A stretch of DNA of 64,000 bases from contig JAIXYZ010000002.1 in NCBI GenBank assembly GCA_027489955.1, positions 62,001-126,000 on the forward strand. The letters are read 5' to 3'. Made by a program: the position numbers and the translations under genes. The notes under the pieces were generated by a model. It searched no databases, was not told the origin of the DNA, and saw only the letters and a list, made by a program, of their open reading frames with translations. This stretch comes from Hyphomicrobiales bacterium. GTDB taxonomy: Bacteria > Pseudomonadota > Alphaproteobacteria > Rhizobiales > Beijerinckiaceae. The first letter of the stretch is position 1. Each line of letters opens with the position of its first letter. Below, one piece after another: positions 1-9,893 of this stretch.

Positions 1-54
1 AGGCAGCGCCCGCATCGCGGGTCCATCGTCCTCCGCAACTAGGAGGACACGCAC

Positions 55-897
55 ATGCTGCCTGACATCAAGAGCATCCTCATCGCGCTGACCGCCGTGC
101 GGGACGAGGCCGAGGCGGTCTCGGCCCTGCCCTACGGCCTGTCGCTGGCGGCCGCGGCGGGGGCGCATGCGAGCGTCCGCTGCGCGGCGGTCCGGATCAT
201 CCTGCCGAGCGGCTACATCTACGATGCCGGGGCCGACCTCCTGGCCGGGGAGAACGAGCGGCTGAAGGACATCGCCGCCCGCACCGCCGCCGCCGCGGAG
301 ACCCAGGCCCGGCTCGCCGGTGTCGCCGCCGACGTGCGCACGGACCTGCTGCTCTACGACGACGTGGCCCAGAGCTTCGTGGAGGCCGCGCGCTCCCGCG
401 ACCTGTCCATCGTGGATGCGGGCATCGGCCTCGCCGACATCGACCGGGGCCTCGTGGAATCGCTGATCTTCGACAGCGGCCGCCCGCTCGTCGTCGTGCC
501 GCGCGGCAGCGACCGGTTCCGCGGCGAGCGGATCGTGGTGGCCTGGGACGGCAGCGCCCGCGCGGCGCGGGCGGTGCACGACGCCCTGCCCTTCCTCAAG
601 GCGGCGTCGGACGTGCGGATCGTGACGATTTCGGGGGAGAAGGATCTGGCGGGCTCGGTGCCGGGCGCCGACATCGCGGCGCACCTTGCCCGTCATGGCC
701 TCGCCGTGACGCTGGCCTCGCTGCCGGTGGGGCGGGACGGGGCCGGGGCGACCCTGCGCCAGTATGCCGAGGAGCAGAAGGCCGACATGGTGGTCATGGG
801 CGCCTACGCCCATTCCCGGCTGTGGCAGTTCGTGCTCGGGGGCGTCACCCGCACGATGCTGGAGGACGCCCCCGTTCCGATACTGATGTCCTATTGA
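55..897 (+). CDS. Universal stress protein (UspA family)
   Basis: Cytoplasmic universal stress protein of 280 aa, about twice a single Usp domain. The C-terminal half (about residues 155-280) is the recognisable Usp domain: a first beta strand with VVAWDGS near 165, and a final MGAYAHSR...LGGVTRTML segment. Family members that bind ATP carry G-x2-G-x9-G(S/T); here the second glycine is Ala (GAYA), so nucleotide binding is uncertain. The N-terminal half is a degenerate copy of the fold. The ATG is well set by AGGAGG at 41-46, eight bases upstream. The gene ends three bases before the convergent transpeptidase gene. The role in stress tolerance is inferred from the family only. Confidence 0.9.
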   Translation: MLPDIKSILIALTAVRDEAEAVSALPYGLSLAAAAGAHASVRCAAVRIILPSGYIYDAGADLLAGENERLKDIAARTAAAAETQARLAGVAADVRTDLLLYDDVAQSFVEAARSRDLSIVDAGIGLADIDRGLVESLIFDSGRPLVVVPRGSDRFRGERIVVAWDGSARAARAVHDALPFLKAASDVRIVTISGEKDLAGSVPGADIAAHLARHGLAVTLASLPVGRDGAGATLRQYAEEQKADMVVMGAYAHSRLWQFVLGGVTRTMLEDAPVPILMSY

Positions 898-900
898 GGA

Positions 901-1659
901 TCAGTAATAGCCGTAGGTGCGGCGGGCGCGGCCATAGGGCGCGTCCAGCGGCTCGGCGGAGGCGATCAGATCCTCGTCGGCCGGCGGCGCGTTCTGGATG
1001 ACCACGACCTTCGTGCCGACGGGCACGCGGTTATAGAGGTCGATCACGTCCTGGTTGAACATGCGGATGCAGCCCGAGGACACGGCCTGGCCGATCGTGT
1101 CCGGCTCGGAGGTCCCGTGGATGCGGTAGAGCGTGTCACGGCCGTCCTTGTGCAGGTACAGGGCGCGCGGACCGAGCGGATTCTCCAGGCCGGGGGGCAT
1201 GCCGCCCGCCCAGCGCGCGTTCCGCTCCGGCTCGCGGCGGATCATGTCGGCGGTGGGCGTCCAGCGCGGCCAGGGCTGCTTGCGGCCGACCTGCGCAGTG
1301 CCGGCCCAGGCAAGGCCCTCCTTGCCGACGCCGATGCCGTAGCGCAGGGCGCGGCCGTTCTCGCGCACCAGGTAGAGGAAGCGGTTGGCGGTATCGACGA
1401 CGATCGTGCCCGGCTCGTGCGGCGTCCGGTAATTCACCTCCTGGCGCAGGAAGCGGGGATCGACGTCGGAAATGTCCGTGGCCGGAAGCGGATAGGTCTC
1501 GTCCGGACGCTCGGCATACATCGCGACATACATCGGGTCCGGGCCGCGCACGACCGGCACCTCCTGCACCTGGGCGGTCTGGCAGGCCGCGAGGGCGAGG
1601 GTCGCGGCGATCGCGGCGGCGACGGCGCGGAGCCGGGAGAAGGCGGGGCGGGGCAACAT
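901..1659 (-). CDS. L,D-transpeptidase (YkuD domain), predicted lipoprotein
   Basis: Envelope L,D-transpeptidase of 252 aa. The ATG at 1659 is preferred over an upstream in-frame ATG at 1785 because it opens directly on a signal peptide ending in the lipobox LALAAC (lipidated Cys26). The YkuD domain covers roughly residues 95-235, with the catalytic motif HGT...SSGCIRM, where Cys is the nucleophile and His the partner. The family cross-links peptidoglycan stems 3-3 or attaches proteins to them. A paralogue with the same motif lies at 2349-2930, beyond tRNA-Val. The substrate cannot be told from sequence. Confidence 0.92.
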   Translation of the reverse strand: MLPRPAFSRLRAVAAAIAATLALAACQTAQVQEVPVVRGPDPMYVAMYAERPDETYPLPATDISDVDPRFLRQEVNYRTPHEPGTIVVDTANRFLYLVRENGRALRYGIGVGKEGLAWAGTAQVGRKQPWPRWTPTADMIRREPERNARWAGGMPPGLENPLGPRALYLHKDGRDTLYRIHGTSEPDTIGQAVSSGCIRMFNQDVIDLYNRVPVGTKVVVIQNAPPADEDLIASAEPLDAPYGRARRTYGYY

Positions 1660-1903
1660 GGGTGAACGTCCTCGACGATAGGTCAGGTGGCGAGCGATTC
1701 GGGGGGCACGCTCCGGCGCCCCTCTTGTCCGGCCGATCAAGGCGGACAAGGTGGCAGGACCTTGGACCAATTGGTTCAGGATCATGGCAGCCCGCCCCTG
1801 TCGCCCGGACGCAACAGCAACGCGCCCGGCCCGGATTCGGAACGGCCGATCACGGAAACGTGAAACAGGGCGGAAATGGCGCTGGAGGGGTGCGAACGAG
1901 GGA

Positions 1904-1978
1904 TGGTGGGCGCGACAGGGATTGAACCTGTGACCCCTCCCGTGTGAAGGGAGTGCTCTCCCGCTGAGCTACGCGCCC
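1904..1978 (-). tRNA. tRNA-Val (anticodon CAC)
   Basis: Read on the minus strand, a full cloverleaf is visible. The seven-base acceptor GGGCGCG pairs perfectly with CGCGCCC. The anticodon stem CTCCC/GGGAG encloses loop TTCACAC with anticodon CAC (codon GUG). The T loop is TTCAATC, the discriminator is A, and CCA is encoded (positions 1906-1904). It lies between two paralogous L,D-transpeptidase genes. Confidence 0.96.
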
Positions 1979-2348
1979 GCCTCGTCGAGACGTGGGCCGC
2001 TTCTAGGTCCCGCCGCTTGAGCCGTCAAGACGGGCCGGCGCGTGAGGCTCCGTTCCGCCATGTGCTCGGGAACACGCCGTTCCTTAAGGAATTGAGGCTA
2101 AAGAGAGGCGTCGTCGCCGTGACGACGCAATTCGGACCGGACCGCGCTTGGCGGCCGGCCCGGCGGTTTCCAGAAGGCCGGAGGGCCGCGCAGCGCGCGG
2201 TCCCGACGCGGCAGGCCGGGCAGCCCCCGTCTCGTTCACGAGACCGTGCAGGGCGTTGCGCGGCAAGCGGGCGAGGCGCTTAAAGGAAGCATGCCGGACC
2301 GAGCCTGATCGGGTCGATCCATGTCCCGTGCCAAAAGGTTGTACCGCC
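1979..2348. other. Intergenic stretch between tRNA-Val and the second transpeptidase
   Basis: About 370 bases with no gene I can support. Open frames exist on both strands but read as arginine/proline-rich shadow sequence. The promoters of tRNA-Val (minus strand) and of the transpeptidase (plus strand) must lie here; I see no clear -35/-10 pair, terminator or repeat. Confidence 0.5.
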
Positions 2349-2930
2349 ATGCGCCGCTTGTCCCTGGCCCTCGCCGCCTCCGCCCTGACGGCGGCCGTCG
2401 CCGCCTCGTTTCCCGCCGCCGCCTTCCAGATCGATCCGCTGACCCGCGAGCCGCTGGTGGAGCCGCAATACGGCCGCCCGCAGGCAACGCCGGTTCCGCG
2501 CCAGATCGTGGCCTATAACGGGGGCCACGCGCCGGGCACGGTCGTCGTCTCCACCTCCGAGCGCCGCCTGTACTACGTGCTGGGCGACGGGCGCGCCGTC
2601 CGCTACGGGATCGGCGTCGGCCGGCCGGGCTTCACCTGGGGCGGCGTCCAGACCGTGACCCGCAAGGCCGAGTGGCCGTCCTGGCGCCCGCCGGCGCAGA
2701 TGCTGCGCCGCCGTCCGGACCTGCCGCGCTTCATGGAAGGCGGCCCCGAGAACCCGCTGGGCGCCCGCGCCATGTATCTGGGCTCGACGCTCTACCGGAT
2801 CCACGGCTCCAACGAGCCGGAGACGATCGGCGAAGCCGTGTCGTCGGGCTGCATCCGCATGGTCAACGAGGACGTCATCGACCTCTACGAGCGCGTGAAG
2901 GTCGGCACCCGCGTCGTCGTCCAGCGCTGA
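2349..2930 (+). CDS. L,D-transpeptidase (YkuD domain), secreted
   Basis: Second L,D-transpeptidase, 193 aa, with a Sec signal peptide (positively charged MRR, then a hydrophobic Ala-rich stretch to about residue 25). The open frame runs further upstream to 2148, but the ATG at 2349 is chosen because the signal peptide starts there. The YkuD core carries HGS...SSGCIRM with the catalytic Cys. Unlike the paralogue at 901-1659 it has no lipobox Cys, so it should be periplasmic rather than lipid-anchored. The shared downstream motif (DVIDLY) shows close relationship between the two. Confidence 0.92.
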   Translation: MRRLSLALAASALTAAVAASFPAAAFQIDPLTREPLVEPQYGRPQATPVPRQIVAYNGGHAPGTVVVSTSERRLYYVLGDGRAVRYGIGVGRPGFTWGGVQTVTRKAEWPSWRPPAQMLRRRPDLPRFMEGGPENPLGARAMYLGSTLYRIHGSNEPETIGEAVSSGCIRMVNEDVIDLYERVKVGTRVVVQR

Positions 2931-2952
2931 GGCGCGCCGGCGCCGGGACCGC

Positions 2953-3321
2953 TCAGCGCTGTCCCGGCCGGTCGCGCGAGAGCCCGGCCGCGGCCAGGGC
3001 ATCGAGATAGGACCGCCAGTGGCGGTCCTTTTCGCGTCCGAGCCCGCGCAGGTAATCCCAGGTGTAGAGCCCGGTATCGTGCCCGTCGTCAAAGGCGATG
3101 CGCACCGCGTAGGACCCGACCGGCTCCAGCCCGGCGATCGCGACGTCGATCTTGCCTCCGAGCGTGACGCGATCGGCGGCGCCGTGGCCCTTGACCTCCG
3201 CGGACGGGCTCAGCACCCGCAGCATCTCGGCGGAGAGCGCGTGCGTCTCGCCTGCGAAGGTGACGGACAGCGTCCGCCGGTCCTTCGACACCCTGATCTC
3301 CTGCGGCGCTTCCATCGCCAT
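2953..3321 (-). CDS. DUF971 (GBBH-like N-terminal domain) protein
   Basis: Small protein of about 122 aa made almost entirely of a DUF971 domain, the fold found at the N-terminus of gamma-butyrobetaine hydroxylases and, in some bacteria, joined to Mrp-type Fe-S carriers. Seen here: [15 protein letters not shown] at the N-terminus and a C-terminal [20 protein letters not shown] segment typical of the family. The ATG at 3321 is preferred (AAAGG five bases upstream); a GTG at 3339 and an ATG at 3315 are alternatives. It is divergent from moaA, 69 bases away. Its molecular function is unknown. Confidence 0.85.
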   Translation of the reverse strand: MAMEAPQEIRVSKDRRTLSVTFAGETHALSAEMLRVLSPSAEVKGHGAADRVTLGGKIDVAIAGLEPVGSYAVRIAFDDGHDTGLYTWDYLRGLGREKDRHWRSYLDALAAAGLSRDRPGQR

Positions 3322-3390
3322 GGCGGCCCTTTCCGGCACGAACGCCGAAGTGATTTTTCCCGCCGCGTTCCTACGCTACACTGGCGGGCG

Positions 3391-4437
3391 ATGCGAGAGA
3401 TCACGCCCCGCACGACTGACCTCGACCCTGCCGGCGCCCTGCCGCGGCTCGTCGACCCGTTCCAGCGGGCGATCACCTATCTGCGCGTGTCTGTGACCGA
3501 CCGCTGCGACTTCCGCTGCGTCTATTGCATGTCGCAGGACATGACCTTCCTGCCGAAGGCCGACCTCCTGACGCTGGAGGAACTGGACCGGCTCTGCTCC
3601 GCCTTCGTCGCCCGCGGCGTGCGCAAGCTTCGCCTCACCGGGGGCGAGCCGCTGGTGCGCCGGGACGTGATGTCGCTGGTGCGATCCCTCTCGCGCCATC
3701 TGGACAGCGGCGCGCTGGAGGAGCTGACGCTCACCACCAACGGCTCCCAGCTCGCCCGCTTCGCCGCCGAGCTGGCCGCATGCGGCGTCCGGCGCATCAA
3801 CGTGTCCCTGGACACGCTCAGGCCCGACCTGTTCCGCCAGATCACCCGCTGGGGCGATCTCGCCAAGGTGCTCGAGGGCATCGCGGCGGCGCGGAATGCC
3901 GGCATCCGCATCAAGATCAACGCCGTCGCGCTCAAGGGCGTCAACGAGCACGAGCTCGCGGACATGGCGGCATGGGCGCATGGCGAGGGCATGGACATCA
4001 CCTTCATCGAGGTGATGCCGCTCGGCGAGATCGAGACCCACCGGGCGGACCAGTTCCTGTCGTTGGATGAGGTGCGCGAGCGCCTGGCGGAACGGTTCAC
4101 GCTGCAGCCGCTGGCCGAGCGCACGGGCGGCCCGGCGCGCTACGACCGCGTGGCGGAGACGGGCGGGCGGATCGGCTTCATCACGCCGCTCAGCCACAAT
4201 TTCTGCGAAAGCTGCAACCGCGTGCGCGTGACCTGCACCGGCACGCTCTACATGTGCCTCGGGCAGGAGGATGCGGCGGACCTGCGCCGGCCGCTGCGCC
4301 AGTCGGAGGGCGACGCGGCCCTTCACGCGGCCATCGACGCGGCCATCGCCCGCAAGCCCAGGGGCCACGACTTCGTCATCGAGCGGGGCCGGGCGGCGCC
4401 GGCGGTCGGCCGGCACATGAGCGTCACCGGCGGCTGA
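3391..4437 (+). CDS. moaA: GTP 3',8-cyclase MoaA
   Basis: Radical-SAM enzyme of molybdenum-cofactor synthesis, converting GTP to (8S)-3',8-cyclo-7,8-dihydroguanosine 5'-triphosphate. The 348-aa product has the N-terminal radical-SAM cluster motif CDFRCVYC near residue 33, the LTGGEPL motif, and the C-terminal second [4Fe-4S] site [11 protein letters not shown]...C. It ends in Gly-Gly, the free C-terminal tail the enzyme needs. The ATG at 3391 fits the usual N-terminus; the frame stays open far upstream but without homology. mobA of the same pathway lies at 42.7 kb. Confidence 0.96.
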   Translation: MREITPRTTDLDPAGALPRLVDPFQRAITYLRVSVTDRCDFRCVYCMSQDMTFLPKADLLTLEELDRLCSAFVARGVRKLRLTGGEPLVRRDVMSLVRSLSRHLDSGALEELTLTTNGSQLARFAAELAACGVRRINVSLDTLRPDLFRQITRWGDLAKVLEGIAAARNAGIRIKINAVALKGVNEHELADMAAWAHGEGMDITFIEVMPLGEIETHRADQFLSLDEVRERLAERFTLQPLAERTGGPARYDRVAETGGRIGFITPLSHNFCESCNRVRVTCTGTLYMCLGQEDAADLRRPLRQSEGDAALHAAIDAAIARKPRGHDFVIERGRAAPAVGRHMSVTGG

Positions 4438-4449
4438 CGGCTCTGCGCG

Positions 4450-6216
4450 TCAGAGGTGGTAGGCGGTGCGCACCGCGCCCCAATGGCTGCCGAACACCCG
4501 CACCGGTGCGCCGATCTCCCACACGCTGTCGAAGCGGCCCGCGCCCATCTCCCGGTGATAGGACTGGACGACGAAGGGCCGTGCCGAGCGCGCGGCCGTG
4601 ATGCCGGTGCGATCGTCGAAGATGCGCCGGTTGCGGCAATGGGCGACGTTCCACTCCGGATCGTCGGGCCGCTGGGGCAGGCTGGCCTCGTCGTTGTGCA
4701 CCGGCAGATAGCCGTTGCGATCCACCGCCACGCAGAAGACGAGGCGCGGATCGCGGGCGCGAACCTCGCGGAAGAGGTCCGGAAGCACGCCTTCCAGGAA
4801 GGGCAGCGCGTCGGTCTCGAACTGGACCGGGTCGGTGCCGGGGATCGGGCGGTAATCCGTGCTGAACAGCGCCTCGCGGCCGATGCGGCCTTCGCGGATC
4901 GCGGTCTCGAACAGGGCGGCGATGCGCGCCGCCAGCTCCTGCGCGCGCTCGATCAGCGGGCGGTGGCGGTCGACGAGCGCAGCGACGGTCTCCTCCAGCG
5001 CGGCGCTTGCCTGCGGCGAGAGGCTCGCGAAGGCGCAGTGGATGCCCAGCGGGCTCACTGCCGCCACGCGCACGGGCAGCATGCCGATGCCGTCGATCGC
5101 CACCTCGAACCGCTCGCCCTCGCCGACCGACAGGCCCTCGGCCGGCGCCAGGAGCAGCCCCCCGCGGCCGATGTCCAGCGTGCGCGTGGCGGGCATGCCG
5201 GCCGGGCGCGCGGGCAATTCCACGGGATAGCGGTCATGGCGGCGGCGGTCGCCGAACTCTGTGTTGCGGATCACCGCGACGAAGCGGCTGGCGAGGCCGC
5301 CCGCGAGCTCCGCCGCGATCTTCGCCGCCATGGCGGCGCCCTGGCCGCGGGCGGCGGCCTCGGCGGCGGCGCGATCGGTCTCGCTGGCGCGCGCCGACAC
5401 CTGGCTGACGAAACCGGACGTCTCGACGGCGCGCTTGAGCACCTCCGCGATGGAATCGGCCTGGGCGCGCACCGCGCCGTGCAGCGTGGCGAAGACCGGC
5501 CCGACCTCGCCGATCAGGGTGACGATGCTCTCCGACACCTCGATGGACGAGCCGGCGCTGGCCTTCAGCCGCGCGATGCGGCTGCGGATGTCGTCGGCAG
5601 CGGCGCTGGCGGCGACGGCGAGCGCCTTCACCTCGGCGGCGACGACGGCGAAGCCCTTGCCGGCGTGGCCCGCGCGGGCCGCCTCGATCGTGGCGTTGAG
5701 CGCCAGGAGATTGGTCTGCCGGGCGACGTTGGAAATGGTGGCGACGATGCCGTCGATCTCGTCGGTGGCGTCCTGCAGCTCCGCCATGGCGCGGCCGGTG
5801 GTCTGGGCGAGTTCGGCCGCACGGTCGATCTTCTGGCCGGCGAAGCCCAGCTCCGAGCCGATCTGGCTGGCCGTGGCCGACAATTCGTCGGTGGCAGCGG
5901 CGACCGCGTGAGCGTCGGCGGCGGCGGTGCGGCTGGCGCTGACAAGATCGGCCATGTCGGCATGGATGCGCGAGAGGGCGACCTGCAGGCCCTCGGCCTC
6001 CGCGTGGGCCTTCAGCGCGGACTGGCGCGTGCCGCCGATGGCGGCGGCGACGTCGCGCTCCAGCATGTCGATCGTTTCCGACAGGCTGTGGCGCGTCTCC
6101 AGGCCCGGCGCATCGGCCGCCGCCGACGGCGGGGCGGACGGAACCGTTTCGTCACGCTCAGGCGGCGATGGGCGCGGCCCTGCCGTCCTCGTGAGCGATG
6201 CGCGCAAGGCGAACAT
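4450..6216 (-). CDS. Soluble methyl-accepting chemotaxis protein with PilZ domain
   Basis: 588 aa with no transmembrane segment or signal peptide. Residues about 45-310 are a chemoreceptor signalling domain with the hairpin tip [18 protein letters not shown] near 166-183. Residues about 322-420 form a PilZ domain: RRHDR at 325-329 supplies the RxxxR cyclic-di-GMP motif, but the D/NxSxxG motif reads DIGRGG, with Gly for Ser. Residues about 430-588 are a conserved C-terminal module with aromatic and His residues ([14 protein letters not shown]) that looks like a Cache-type ligand pocket located in the cytoplasm. It is followed on the same strand by no che genes. The next gene upstream, also minus, is a second chemoreceptor. 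Confidence 0.85.
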   Translation of the reverse strand: MFALRASLTRTAGPRPSPPERDETVPSAPPSAAADAPGLETRHSLSETIDMLERDVAAAIGGTRQSALKAHAEAEGLQVALSRIHADMADLVSASRTAAADAHAVAAATDELSATASQIGSELGFAGQKIDRAAELAQTTGRAMAELQDATDEIDGIVATISNVARQTNLLALNATIEAARAGHAGKGFAVVAAEVKALAVAASAAADDIRSRIARLKASAGSSIEVSESIVTLIGEVGPVFATLHGAVRAQADSIAEVLKRAVETSGFVSQVSARASETDRAAAEAAARGQGAAMAAKIAAELAGGLASRFVAVIRNTEFGDRRRHDRYPVELPARPAGMPATRTLDIGRGGLLLAPAEGLSVGEGERFEVAIDGIGMLPVRVAAVSPLGIHCAFASLSPQASAALEETVAALVDRHRPLIERAQELAARIAALFETAIREGRIGREALFSTDYRPIPGTDPVQFETDALPFLEGVLPDLFREVRARDPRLVFCVAVDRNGYLPVHNDEASLPQRPDDPEWNVAHCRNRRIFDDRTGITAARSARPFVVQSYHREMGAGRFDSVWEIGAPVRVFGSHWGAVRTAYHL

Positions 6217-6344
6217 GCTGTCGGAATCTCCCGTTCGCGACGCACGGCAACGTGTCAGGTCTTGGTAAATGCCCGGTGAAGATGCACGCGGCGCGAGCAG
6301 ATTTTGTGCATCTGTGTCGCGCGGGGGTTGTCTTGCGCGCCCAT

Positions 6345-7691
6345 TCAGGCCGCGCGGATGTCATCGCCGAAGCGCCTGGCGATCTCGGTCATGGCGCAGG
6401 CGGCGTCGCTCACCCGGCCCGACCAGGAGAGCACGGTTTCGGCCTCGCGCGCGGCGCGTTCGATCTCCAGGCGCACCCGGTCGACCGATTCGGCCATCTC
6501 GGACGCCTGGGTGACCACGAGGCGCGCATCGTCGCCCAGGACCCGCGTGGCGGCGTGCTGGCACTCCACCGCCTCGGAGATGGTGGACGCCATGTCGAGC
6601 ACGCCCGTCATGGTCGTGGCGATGGCCTCGATCTCGGCCATGGTGCGCTGGGAGGCCTGCTGGATCGCGCTGATCCGGCCGCCGATGGCGCGCGTCGCCT
6701 CGGCCGTCTGGGCGGCGAGCGCCTTCACCTCGGCGGCCACGACCGCGAAGCCCTTGCCCGCCTCGCCGGCGCGCGCGGCCTCGATGGCGGCGTTGAGCGC
6801 GAGCAGGTTTGTCTGGCCCGCGATGTCGGCGATAAGCCCGACGATGGAATCGATCTCGGCGGTGGCGGCGGCGAGCGCAGTCACCGAATCGCGGCTGCGC
6901 AGCGTCTCCTCCCGGGCCTTGCCGACGAGCGACTGGCCGAGCGCGGCCTGCCCGCCCACTTCCGCGGCCGATTGCGACAGCGCCTCGACCGCGGTGTGCG
7001 CCGAGGACAGGCCGTCCCGCGCCTGGCCCGAGGCGGCGGAGGCCTGCCGCGCGGTGGCTCCGGCCACCTCGGCGGAACGGCCCAGCACTTCGGCGCTGGA
7101 GACCAGCGAGCGCGAGGTCTCCACCAGCGTGTCGCGCAGGGCGCCGATCTCCGCCTGAAAGCCGGCGACGAAGCCCTCGATGGCCGACAGCCGCCGGAGC
7201 CGGTCCTCGTCGTCGTGGCCGGCATAGGCATCGATGGCGAAGGCGACGTCGAGGGTGAGGCCGGCGCCGAGCGCGGAGAGGAGCCGCACCATGGTGGCGC
7301 GGCTCACCCAGAAGCGGCGCGCCAGGATGCGGCCGAGCTCGTCGCGCAGGAACTGCCCGGTGCTGATCCGGCGCCGGCGGCCGAGATTGTACTGGCGCTC
7401 CCGGTCGGCGACGACGCGGCAGCTTTCCAGATACGCGTCGTCGAACCGGCCCTCCAGCAGCAGCATGTAGTGGCGCGTCTGCTCCTCGATGCCCTCCTGC
7501 CGGAAGCTCCGGTCCGGGGCGTAGCTCAGCGTCTCGTCGGCCCGCAGCTCGAAGCGCTCGATGTAAGCGCGCAGGCGGGGGACAAGGATGCGCCCGGCGG
7601 CGACGAAGTCGGCCCGCGCCCGCGGGTCGTCGAGGCCGTAGAACCGCAATCTCTTGGCCAGTTGCTGCCGGCGGACATCCGGTCCGGACAT
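6345..7691 (-). CDS. Globin-coupled chemoreceptor (protoglobin + MCP signalling domain)
   Basis: 448 aa, soluble. Residues 1-160 resemble the globin sensor domain of HemAT-type aerotaxis receptors; residues about 190-440 are a chemoreceptor signalling domain with tip [19 protein letters not shown]. Placed without gaps against my recollection of HemAT from Bacillus (TRH...EGR.DD.....) the position of the heme-ligating proximal His falls on Glu98 ([10 protein letters not shown]), so heme binding of the usual kind is doubtful. It is 128 bases upstream of the PilZ-linked receptor, same strand, so the two may be co-expressed. Start ATG at 7691. Confidence 0.85.
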   Translation of the reverse strand: MSGPDVRRQQLAKRLRFYGLDDPRARADFVAAGRILVPRLRAYIERFELRADETLSYAPDRSFRQEGIEEQTRHYMLLLEGRFDDAYLESCRVVADRERQYNLGRRRRISTGQFLRDELGRILARRFWVSRATMVRLLSALGAGLTLDVAFAIDAYAGHDDEDRLRRLSAIEGFVAGFQAEIGALRDTLVETSRSLVSSAEVLGRSAEVAGATARQASAASGQARDGLSSAHTAVEALSQSAAEVGGQAALGQSLVGKAREETLRSRDSVTALAAATAEIDSIVGLIADIAGQTNLLALNAAIEAARAGEAGKGFAVVAAEVKALAAQTAEATRAIGGRISAIQQASQRTMAEIEAIATTMTGVLDMASTISEAVECQHAATRVLGDDARLVVTQASEMAESVDRVRLEIERAAREAETVLSWSGRVSDAACAMTEIARRFGDDIRAA

Positions 7692-7808
7692 GGGCTCTTC
7701 CGCAATCGATAAAGCGACCCGCCAGCGCTAGCAAAACCGCCTTAACGATACGATAAATGCCCCGCCGGGCGGGTCTTCGCGCCAGGGCGGCAGGCAGGGA
7801 AGCAGACG

Positions 7809-8948
7809 TTGAGCGAACGCCACGACGTGATCGTCGCCGGGATGGGCGGCATGGGTTCGGCGGCGGCCTTCCAGCTCGCCCGGCGCGGGCTCAAGGTGCT
7901 GGGGCTGGAGCGCTTCGACATCGGCCACGCGATGGGGTCCTCCCACGGCGTCAACCGCATCATCCGGCTCGCCTATTTCGAGCATCCCGACTACGTGCCC
8001 CTGCTGCGCCGGGCCTACGAGGTCTGGCGGGAGACCGAGGCGCTCGGCGGCGAGCGGCTCCTCTTCGTCACCGGCTCGATCGATGCCGGGCCCGAGGGCA
8101 GCCGCGTCGTGGCCGGCTCGCTGGAATCGTGCCGGCACCACGGGCTGGACCATGCGGTGCTGAGCCCGGCGGAACTTGCCGCGCGCCATCCGGGATGGCG
8201 GCTCCCGGAGGGCCACATGGCGGTCTTCCAGCCGGAGGGCGGCTTCGTCGCGTCCGAGCGGGCGATCCAGGCCCATGTCACCCTCGCGCTGGCCCACGGC
8301 GCGGACATTCGCGGCCGGGAGCCGGTGGAGGCCTGGGAACCGGACGGCCGCGGCGTCGCGGTCCGGACCCCGAAAGGCGTCTACCGCGCGGACCGGCTCA
8401 TCCTCGCCACGGGCGCCTGGATCGGCGACGCCGTCCCGGCGCTCGCCGGCAAGGCCGTGCCGGAGCGACAGGTGCTGGGCTGGTTCGCGCCGCGCGATCC
8501 GGCCGCGTTCGCGCCGGATCGGTTCCCGGTCGGCAACCTCCTGACGCGCCACGGGCACTTCTACGTCTTCCCGCAATGGGGCATGCCCGGCTTCAAGATC
8601 GGGCTCTACCACCATTTCCGCGAGGAGGGGCACGCCGACGCCCTCTCCCGCGAGCCGACCGCCCGCGACGAGGAAGCCCTGCGGGCGGGCATCCGCGAGG
8701 TCTTCCCCGCCGCCGACGGCCCCGTGCTGCGGCTGGCCGCGTGCCTGTTCACCAACACGCCGGACGAGCATTTCGTCGTCGACACCCTGCCGGGCCTGCC
8801 GCAGGTGACGGTCGCCTCGCCCTGCTCGGGCCACGGGTTCAAGTTCGCCAGCGTCATGGGCGAGATCCTGGCCGACATGGCGGAAGGGGCGAAGCCGCGC
8901 TTCGACCTCTCGCTTTTCCGGCTCGACCGGCCGGAGATCGCGGGGTAA
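7809..8948 (+). CDS. Monomeric sarcosine oxidase / N-methyl amino acid oxidase family flavoenzyme
   Basis: FAD-dependent oxidase of 379 aa of the MSOX/SolA (DAO) family, which oxidatively demethylates N-methyl amino acids, giving formaldehyde and hydrogen peroxide. Seen: the N-terminal dinucleotide fold IVAGMGGMGSAAA, a SSHGVNRIIRLAY segment, and AACLFTNTPDEHFVVD, whose Cys aligns with the covalent FAD attachment site of MSOX. Start is TTG at 7809, needed to keep the FAD-binding strand intact; the next ATG would cut it. An EamA exporter gene follows after 33 bases. The exact substrate (sarcosine, N-methyltryptophan, pipecolate) cannot be decided. Confidence 0.85.
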   Translation: MSERHDVIVAGMGGMGSAAAFQLARRGLKVLGLERFDIGHAMGSSHGVNRIIRLAYFEHPDYVPLLRRAYEVWRETEALGGERLLFVTGSIDAGPEGSRVVAGSLESCRHHGLDHAVLSPAELAARHPGWRLPEGHMAVFQPEGGFVASERAIQAHVTLALAHGADIRGREPVEAWEPDGRGVAVRTPKGVYRADRLILATGAWIGDAVPALAGKAVPERQVLGWFAPRDPAAFAPDRFPVGNLLTRHGHFYVFPQWGMPGFKIGLYHHFREEGHADALSREPTARDEEALRAGIREVFPAADGPVLRLAACLFTNTPDEHFVVDTLPGLPQVTVASPCSGHGFKFASVMGEILADMAEGAKPRFDLSLFRLDRPEIAG

Positions 8949-8981
8949 GCCGTCCCGGCCCCATCCCGGAACGTCTCCGCC

Positions 8982-9893
8982 TTGTCCAACCACGTCCAGA
9001 ACCGCCGCGGCATCATGGCGATGCTCGCCGCCATGGCCTGCTTCAGCGTCAGCGACACGCTGGTGAAGCTGGCCGCGAGCACGATGCCGGCCGGGCAGGT
9101 CATGCTGGTGCGCGGACTGTTCGCCACCGTGCTGGCGCTGGGCCTGGTCGCGGCGATGAGCGACGTGCGGCAGCTGCGGCTCGCGCTCGGGCGCGCCGTG
9201 CTGCTGCGGTCGCTGGCGGAGGCGGCGATCGCCTTCACCTTCCTCACCGCCATCGCCCGCCTTCCACTGGCGATCATCACCGCCATCTACCAGGCGACGC
9301 CGATCATCCTGGCGGTGCTGACGGTGGTGCTGCGCATCGAGACGGTGGGATGGCGGCGGTGGCTGGCCATCGCGGTCGGATTTGCGGGGGTCCTGCTGAT
9401 CGTGCGCCCGACGACGGAGGGCGTGGACGCCGCGATCGTCATCGCCCTGGTCTCCGCGACGATCGTGGCGGTGCGCGACCTGATCACGCGGCGGATCACA
9501 GCGGGCGTCCCCAACGTGGTCATCACCTTCGCAACGACCGCGACCGTGACCGCGGCGGGCGGCGCCATCCTCGTGGCCGACGCCTCGCGCGCCTGGGCGC
9601 CCCTGGGCGCCTGGGACCTCGCGCTCCTGGCGGCGGCGGCGGGCGTCGTCACGGCGGGCAACCTGGCCATGGTCGCCGCATTCCGGGGCACGGACGTCTC
9701 CGTCGTGTCGCCGTTCCGCTACAGCGTGCTCGTCTGGGCCATCGGCTTCGGCTACCTCGTCTTCGGCGACCTGCCGGACATGGTCGCGGTGGCCGGCATC
9801 GCGCTCATCGTCGGCGCGGGCGCCTATACCGTCCACAGGGAAAGGCTGCGCGCCCGCCAGGCCATGCTCGAGGCGTCGGACCCGCTGGGCTGA
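8982..9893 (+). CDS. EamA/DMT family transporter
   Basis: Inner-membrane protein of about 303 aa with ten predicted hydrophobic helices in two EamA repeats (residues about 10-145 and 150-290), the drug/metabolite transporter plan. Start is TTG at 8982 (upstream context CCGCC); the ATG codons at 9015 and 9021 are alternatives that would still leave the first helix. It lies 33 bases after the flavoenzyme gene and is probably co-transcribed, so it may move the substrate or product of that oxidase, which is inference. A second EamA gene is at 47.8 kb. Confidence 0.85.
   Translation: MSNHVQNRRGIMAMLAAMACFSVSDTLVKLAASTMPAGQVMLVRGLFATVLALGLVAAMSDVRQLRLALGRAVLLRSLAEAAIAFTFLTAIARLPLAIITAIYQATPIILAVLTVVLRIETVGWRRWLAIAVGFAGVLLIVRPTTEGVDAAIVIALVSATIVAVRDLITRRITAGVPNVVITFATTATVTAAGGAILVADASRAWAPLGAWDLALLAAAAGVVTAGNLAMVAAFRGTDVSVVSPFRYSVLVWAIGFGYLVFGDLPDMVAVAGIALIVGAGAYTVHRERLRARQAMLEASDPLG

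Noticed and set aside
1904-2930. tRNA-Val as an integration site for a mobile element
   Set aside because: No integrase, no duplicated 3' tRNA end and no composition change downstream; the flanking genes are ordinary.
4456-6279. 607-aa open frame opposite the PilZ chemoreceptor
   Set aside because: Shadow of the real gene: rich in Arg/Gly/His, no domain, no ribosome site. High GC leaves long spurious frames on the opposite strand throughout the window.
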